This document shows, piece after piece, positions 61,037 to 64,000 of a stretch of 64,000 nt of DNA. Source of the DNA: Sterolibacterium sp964521075 (GTDB lineage: Bacteria > Pseudomonadota > Gammaproteobacteria > Burkholderiales > Rhodocyclaceae); contig CAZFPI010000001.1 of assembly GCA_964521075.1 (NCBI GenBank), positions 8,386 to 72,385 of the forward strand. Reading direction: 5' to 3'. The notes below the pieces were generated by a model. That model was not told the DNA's origin and did no database searches. It saw nothing but the letters and a program-made list of their open reading frames with translations. A program made the translations under genes and the position numbers. Within the stretch, counting starts at the first letter, position 1. Each line of letters opens with the position of its first letter.

Positions 61037-63742
61037 ATGAGAATGCTGCCAAAACAGCTGCTCAATTACGTCATGTTGCTCATGGTGGTTTTTGGCCTCT
61101 ATGGCTGTAATTCCCCCTATGAAGTGACGGATCCTGCAAATGGTAGCGTGTATAACACCGTGCCGCCGGTGTTCAAGATCACGTACGCTTCGCAACCTGC
61201 GGAGTTTCCCAAGATCACGCTGAACGGCATCGTCGTCAATTCTTTCTTTGCCTTCGGTGAAAAGGCTGCGACGGCGACGGGCGGCGATCTGGCTCTCTAT
61301 CTGGTACAGGGTAAAAATACCTTCCAGGTTGACCCGCCCTTTGGCCCGAAGTCGGAATTCACCTATGAGACAACAGGCCCGGGTGTTGTGGTGACACAGG
61401 CAACGGGAACGGACGTCAAGACAGTCAATGGTGTGCTGGTCGATACGGCAGGCGCGCAGGAGCTGTCGGTCAATGGCGTGGTGGCCAGCCTGCTTCCGGG
61501 TGGTTTGTTCACGGTTCAGGTGCCTGCGGCAGATATTTATACCTTCTATGCCAAGGACAACCAGAACAATATCAATTACACACAGTATGCGAAGCTGGGG
61601 CAGAAGTTCAACCCGATTCTGGGGATGCGGATCAATCAGAGCGGGTTTGACAGTGTTTTGCCCAATATCGGCAACATGATCGCAGCCCTGGATCTCAATG
61701 CTTTGATGGCAAACACCAAGATCTACGATACGACCTGGAAGGGCCCATCGGGTGAAACCTATGGTGCGGATGGCACGCTCAACTCCCTGCAAATCGGTGC
61801 GGCGGATAACTTCAAGCTGGTGCTGGCTGACGGTGGGGATATCGGTTTCTCTGGCACGATCACCAACATCCATGCCGTGCTGACACTGCGTTTGCATAAC
61901 GGCCTCTTGCCACCGACGGTCATCAATATCGGTGCTCAGATCGGCCCGATCGATCTGGGTGCGACGATCAACATGAAGGTGACGAATGAAGTGCCGGTCA
62001 TCTCCATGTCCAGTCTCTCGCTGAACATTGGTGCCATTGCGCTTGATAACACGCCGGCCATCTTTAATTCCATCATCTCCGGTATCGGAGCTGGCCTGTC
62101 GAACCTGATTGTCAATTCGCTGTCGCCGGTCATCAGCAATGCCGTGACTTCGATGCTGGCCGGGGCTATGTCCCAGATGCTGGTGGATAGCTACAACATT
62201 CCGCTTTATGGCCGCGAGCTGAAGGTCGGCCTGAAGCCGTCGAAGTTGTCGACGGATCATGGCAGCCTGCTCATCGGCATGTCGGGCAACATTGCCCCGG
62301 GAGCGGCAGATCCGCTGGTGCCTCAACCTCTGGGGGCACTGTATACGCCGGATGCCTTGCCTGACCCGACAGTATCGGTGGGTGACTTTGCCTTGGGGAT
62401 CAACACCAACTTCATCAACCAGGCACTGGCTGCGGTTCATTCGGCCGGCCTGACGCAGGTGAATACGGTGACGCGCAAGGCAAAGAATGACGAAAAAATC
62501 AACCAGTTCGGTCTGCCGCACGATGACAGCATTGGCGACGATGGCGATACGCGCACACTGATCGAAATGGCTACTCCGGCGCAAATGAAGGTTTCCAGGG
62601 CAGACAGTGGCGATCCGGTGACGAAGATTTACCTGCATGGCCTGAAGATGCAGGGCGACAAAAAAGTGAATGGCGTCTGGGCCAAGGCTTACAGCGTCCG
62701 TCTGAATGTTATTGCTGATGCCAAACTGTCCGTCACGGCAGACAACAAGCTCGCTATCACTGTGGCCTCGGTTCCCAAGATCGAGATCACCGGCATGTCC
62801 GTCGGTAATGGCCCTGAATTGCCGGGGGCTGTGAATAATGAAATCAATCAGGTTGCCCAGCTAGGTGTTGGCTTTGTGCTCGAACAGATGAAAACCCCGC
62901 TGACCAATCTCAAACTGCCAGAAATGATGTGTCTGTCGGTTGATTTCAAGAAGACGACGGCCTCGGGCGAGCATGGATCGCATCTGGATATCGCTGGCCT
63001 GATTACCAAGACATCGAATGCCTGTGATGTTGCCCCCCTGGCTCCGCCGAAGATTTCTTACGGTCGTGGTGTCGGTGTGCCGCTGGTTTGTGCCTCGAAT
63101 GAAGATCTCGATGCCGGTCTTTGCTATGACCGCTGCCAGGAAGGCTACGACGGCGTTGGCCCGGTTTGCTGGAAGCAGGCCGGCTCCTATGGCCGCGGTG
63201 CGGGCACGATCCCGGGTTCGACCTGTGGTTCTGGCAAGGAAATGGATGCCGGTCTGTGCTATCCAGTGTGTAACAGCGGCTACCATGGCGTGGGCCCGGT
63301 CTGCTGGAACAACCAGCCGGCTTCCTATGGCCGTGGCGCAGGCACGATCCCGACGAACATCTTCACGCACGCCTGCCCCTCGGGCAAGGAATACGATGCC
63401 GGTCTGTGCTACACAGTATGTAGCAGCGGCTACCATGGCGTGGGCCCGGTCTGCTGGAACAACCAGCCGGATTCCTACGGCCGTGGTGTCGGTACGGTTC
63501 CGCAGCAGGTTTGCGGCGCAGGGCAGGAACTGCAAGATGGCCTGTGCTACCCGGTGTGTAACAGTGGCTACCATGGCGTCGGCCCGGTCTGCTGGACGAA
63601 CGATGCACTCTCCTATGGCCGTGGCGTCGGCCGCCCGGTGCATGTCTGCCCGGCAGGGCTGGAAGAGGATGCTGCACTGTGCTACGTGAAGTGCGCTCCG
63701 GGGTATCACGCCATTGGCCCGGTTTGCTGGCCGGATGAGTGA
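61037..63742 (+). CDS. Large lipoprotein: BPI/TULIP-like body and five cysteine-rich C-terminal repeats
   Basis: Of 901 aa. Signal peptide with lipobox LYGC, so the mature protein is probably lipid-anchored at Cys24. Residues about 25-170 are beta-rich. The middle (about 190-660) alternates amphipathic strands and helices: LNALMANTKIYDTTW, SLSLNIGAIALDNTPAI, FALGINTNFINQALAAVHSAGLTQV. The last pattern resembles the end of BPI-type lipid-binding domains; this is my reading, not an alignment. From residue 674 there are five repeats (starting at 674, 717, 763, 813 and 859), each SYGRGxG-x-C-xxGxExDAGLCY-xxC-xxGYHGVGPVCW with four cysteines. I know similar GVGPVCW repeats mainly from protist proteins. 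Possible role: surface binding of hydrophobic ligands. Alternative: adhesin. Confidence 0.8.
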   Translation: MRMLPKQLLNYVMLLMVVFGLYGCNSPYEVTDPANGSVYNTVPPVFKITYASQPAEFPKITLNGIVVNSFFAFGEKAATATGGDLALYLVQGKNTFQVDPPFGPKSEFTYETTGPGVVVTQATGTDVKTVNGVLVDTAGAQELSVNGVVASLLPGGLFTVQVPAADIYTFYAKDNQNNINYTQYAKLGQKFNPILGMRINQSGFDSVLPNIGNMIAALDLNALMANTKIYDTTWKGPSGETYGADGTLNSLQIGAADNFKLVLADGGDIGFSGTITNIHAVLTLRLHNGLLPPTVINIGAQIGPIDLGATINMKVTNEVPVISMSSLSLNIGAIALDNTPAIFNSIISGIGAGLSNLIVNSLSPVISNAVTSMLAGAMSQMLVDSYNIPLYGRELKVGLKPSKLSTDHGSLLIGMSGNIAPGAADPLVPQPLGALYTPDALPDPTVSVGDFALGINTNFINQALAAVHSAGLTQVNTVTRKAKNDEKINQFGLPHDDSIGDDGDTRTLIEMATPAQMKVSRADSGDPVTKIYLHGLKMQGDKKVNGVWAKAYSVRLNVIADAKLSVTADNKLAITVASVPKIEITGMSVGNGPELPGAVNNEINQVAQLGVGFVLEQMKTPLTNLKLPEMMCLSVDFKKTTASGEHGSHLDIAGLITKTSNACDVAPLAPPKISYGRGVGVPLVCASNEDLDAGLCYDRCQEGYDGVGPVCWKQAGSYGRGAGTIPGSTCGSGKEMDAGLCYPVCNSGYHGVGPVCWNNQPASYGRGAGTIPTNIFTHACPSGKEYDAGLCYTVCSSGYHGVGPVCWNNQPDSYGRGVGTVPQQVCGAGQELQDGLCYPVCNSGYHGVGPVCWTNDALSYGRGVGRPVHVCPAGLEEDAALCYVKCAPGYHAIGPVCWPDE

Positions 63743-63750
63743 TGCACCCG

Positions 63751-63782
63751 CCGGAAGGGCCAGGCTTCACTGGCCCTTCCGG
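63751..63782 (+). terminator. Long hairpin after the repeat lipoprotein
   Basis: Perfect 13-base stem CCGGAAGGGCCAG / CTGGCCCTTCCGG with a 6-base loop, 8 bases after the stop. No T-run follows, so it may stabilise the message or work with the terminator just downstream. Confidence 0.75.
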
Positions 63783-63809
63783 ATGTCCGTGTAATATCGT
63801 GTAGCACCG

Positions 63810-63846
63810 AAGCCGCTCCCCTTTTTGGGCGAGCGGCTTTTTTATT
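63810..63846 (+). terminator. Intrinsic terminator
   Basis: Stem AAGCCGCTC / GAGCGGCTT (63810-63818 and 63831-63839) with an inner CCC-TTTTT-GGG pairing and a following T-rich run. Confidence 0.88.
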
Positions 63847-63984
63847 TATTCTGGAAGTTGCAGAAACTGCAATTGGGCTCAAACGCCAGCCCATAAAGCC
63901 CGTCTGAAAGCAGGCAAGCCTGCAAATTACGAAGATAATTACGGATTCAAATGTTCGTCAGGAAGATCGAGGTCTAGGGGAAAC

Positions 63985-64000
63985 ATGCGTTACTGGCTGA
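63985..64000 (+). CDS. Start of a gene cut by the window edge (possibly EVE domain)
   Basis: ATG at 63985 with GGGG six bases upstream begins MRYWL. EVE-domain proteins commonly start MRYWLMKSEPD, so that family is a reasonable guess, but five codons are too few to decide. Confidence 0.35.

Noticed and set aside
61016..62638. 540-codon minus-strand frame opposite the repeat lipoprotein
   Set aside because: The sense gene has a signal peptide, lipobox and repeats; the reverse product has no recognisable domain.
63841..63984. 6S RNA or other structured RNA before the last gene
   Set aside because: Only two short hairpins (TTGCAG-AAA-CTGCAA and GCAGG-CAAG-CCTGC) were found, and the space is too short for a full 6S RNA after the terminator.

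Overview
The window looks like a chromosomal piece of a denitrifying, steroid-degrading betaproteobacterium of the Sterolibacterium/Denitratisoma type. This is inferred from three things: a high-GC genome with betaproteobacterial gene order in the division cluster, a block of genes matching the lower (C/D-ring) steroid pathway, and a NosA/OprC-type copper receptor of the kind that serves nitrous oxide reductase. No rRNA, tRNA, CRISPR array or insertion sequence was seen. Two runs of N (100 and 10) mark assembly gaps inside ftsI and hisD.

Layout. (1) 1-14765, minus strand: the division and cell-wall (dcw) cluster mraZ-rsmH-ftsL-ftsI-murE/murF-mraY-murD-ftsW-murG-murC-murB-ddl-ftsQ(partial). 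Most genes overlap by a few bases. It is driven from a promoter whose -10 lies in a triple MraZ operator, and murE and murF form one reading frame. (2) 14928-20719, plus strand: an iron-uptake operon, tonB-exbB-exbD-hemP-siderophore receptor-DUF1513, behind a near-consensus promoter covered by a Fur box and closed by a terminator. (3) 20740-23395, minus strand: a FadL-type porin and an ankyrin protein. (4) 23494-28604, plus strand: a compact envelope operon with a TonB-like protein, a polysaccharide deacetylase, a DUF4015 glycoside hydrolase and an AmiE-like/NamZ-like fusion. (5) 28598-35438: signalling genes (four-PAS histidine kinase, GGDEF-EAL protein, HDOD protein, small proteins).

(6) 35631-44377, plus strand: nine steroid genes. 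They are ipdA, ipdB, a DUF35 protein with an Ltp-type thiolase, ipdC-like, an EchA20-like hydratase, two acyl-CoA dehydrogenases and a FadA6-like thiolase. Together they would open the last steroid ring and beta-oxidise the product to central metabolites. A TonB-domain protein, a chemoreceptor and a DUF1329 exported protein follow and may help sense or import hydrophobic substrates. (7) 48313-51047: a SprA-related protein and hisG-hisD. (8) 51248-57355: the copper receptor, divergent from a hybrid kinase and a REC-PAS-GGDEF-EAL protein, with a perfect inverted repeat between them. (9) 57300-60535: LPS core genes waaA, waaC and a family 2 glycosyltransferase. (10) 60536-64000: an AT-rich regulatory region and a large lipoprotein with a BPI-like body and five cysteine-rich C-terminal repeats, followed by terminators and the first codons of another gene.

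The least familiar items are the repeat lipoprotein, the AmiE/NamZ fusion, the Ltp/DUF35 pair inside the ring-degradation block and the inverted repeats upstream of ipdA and between nosA and the kinase.
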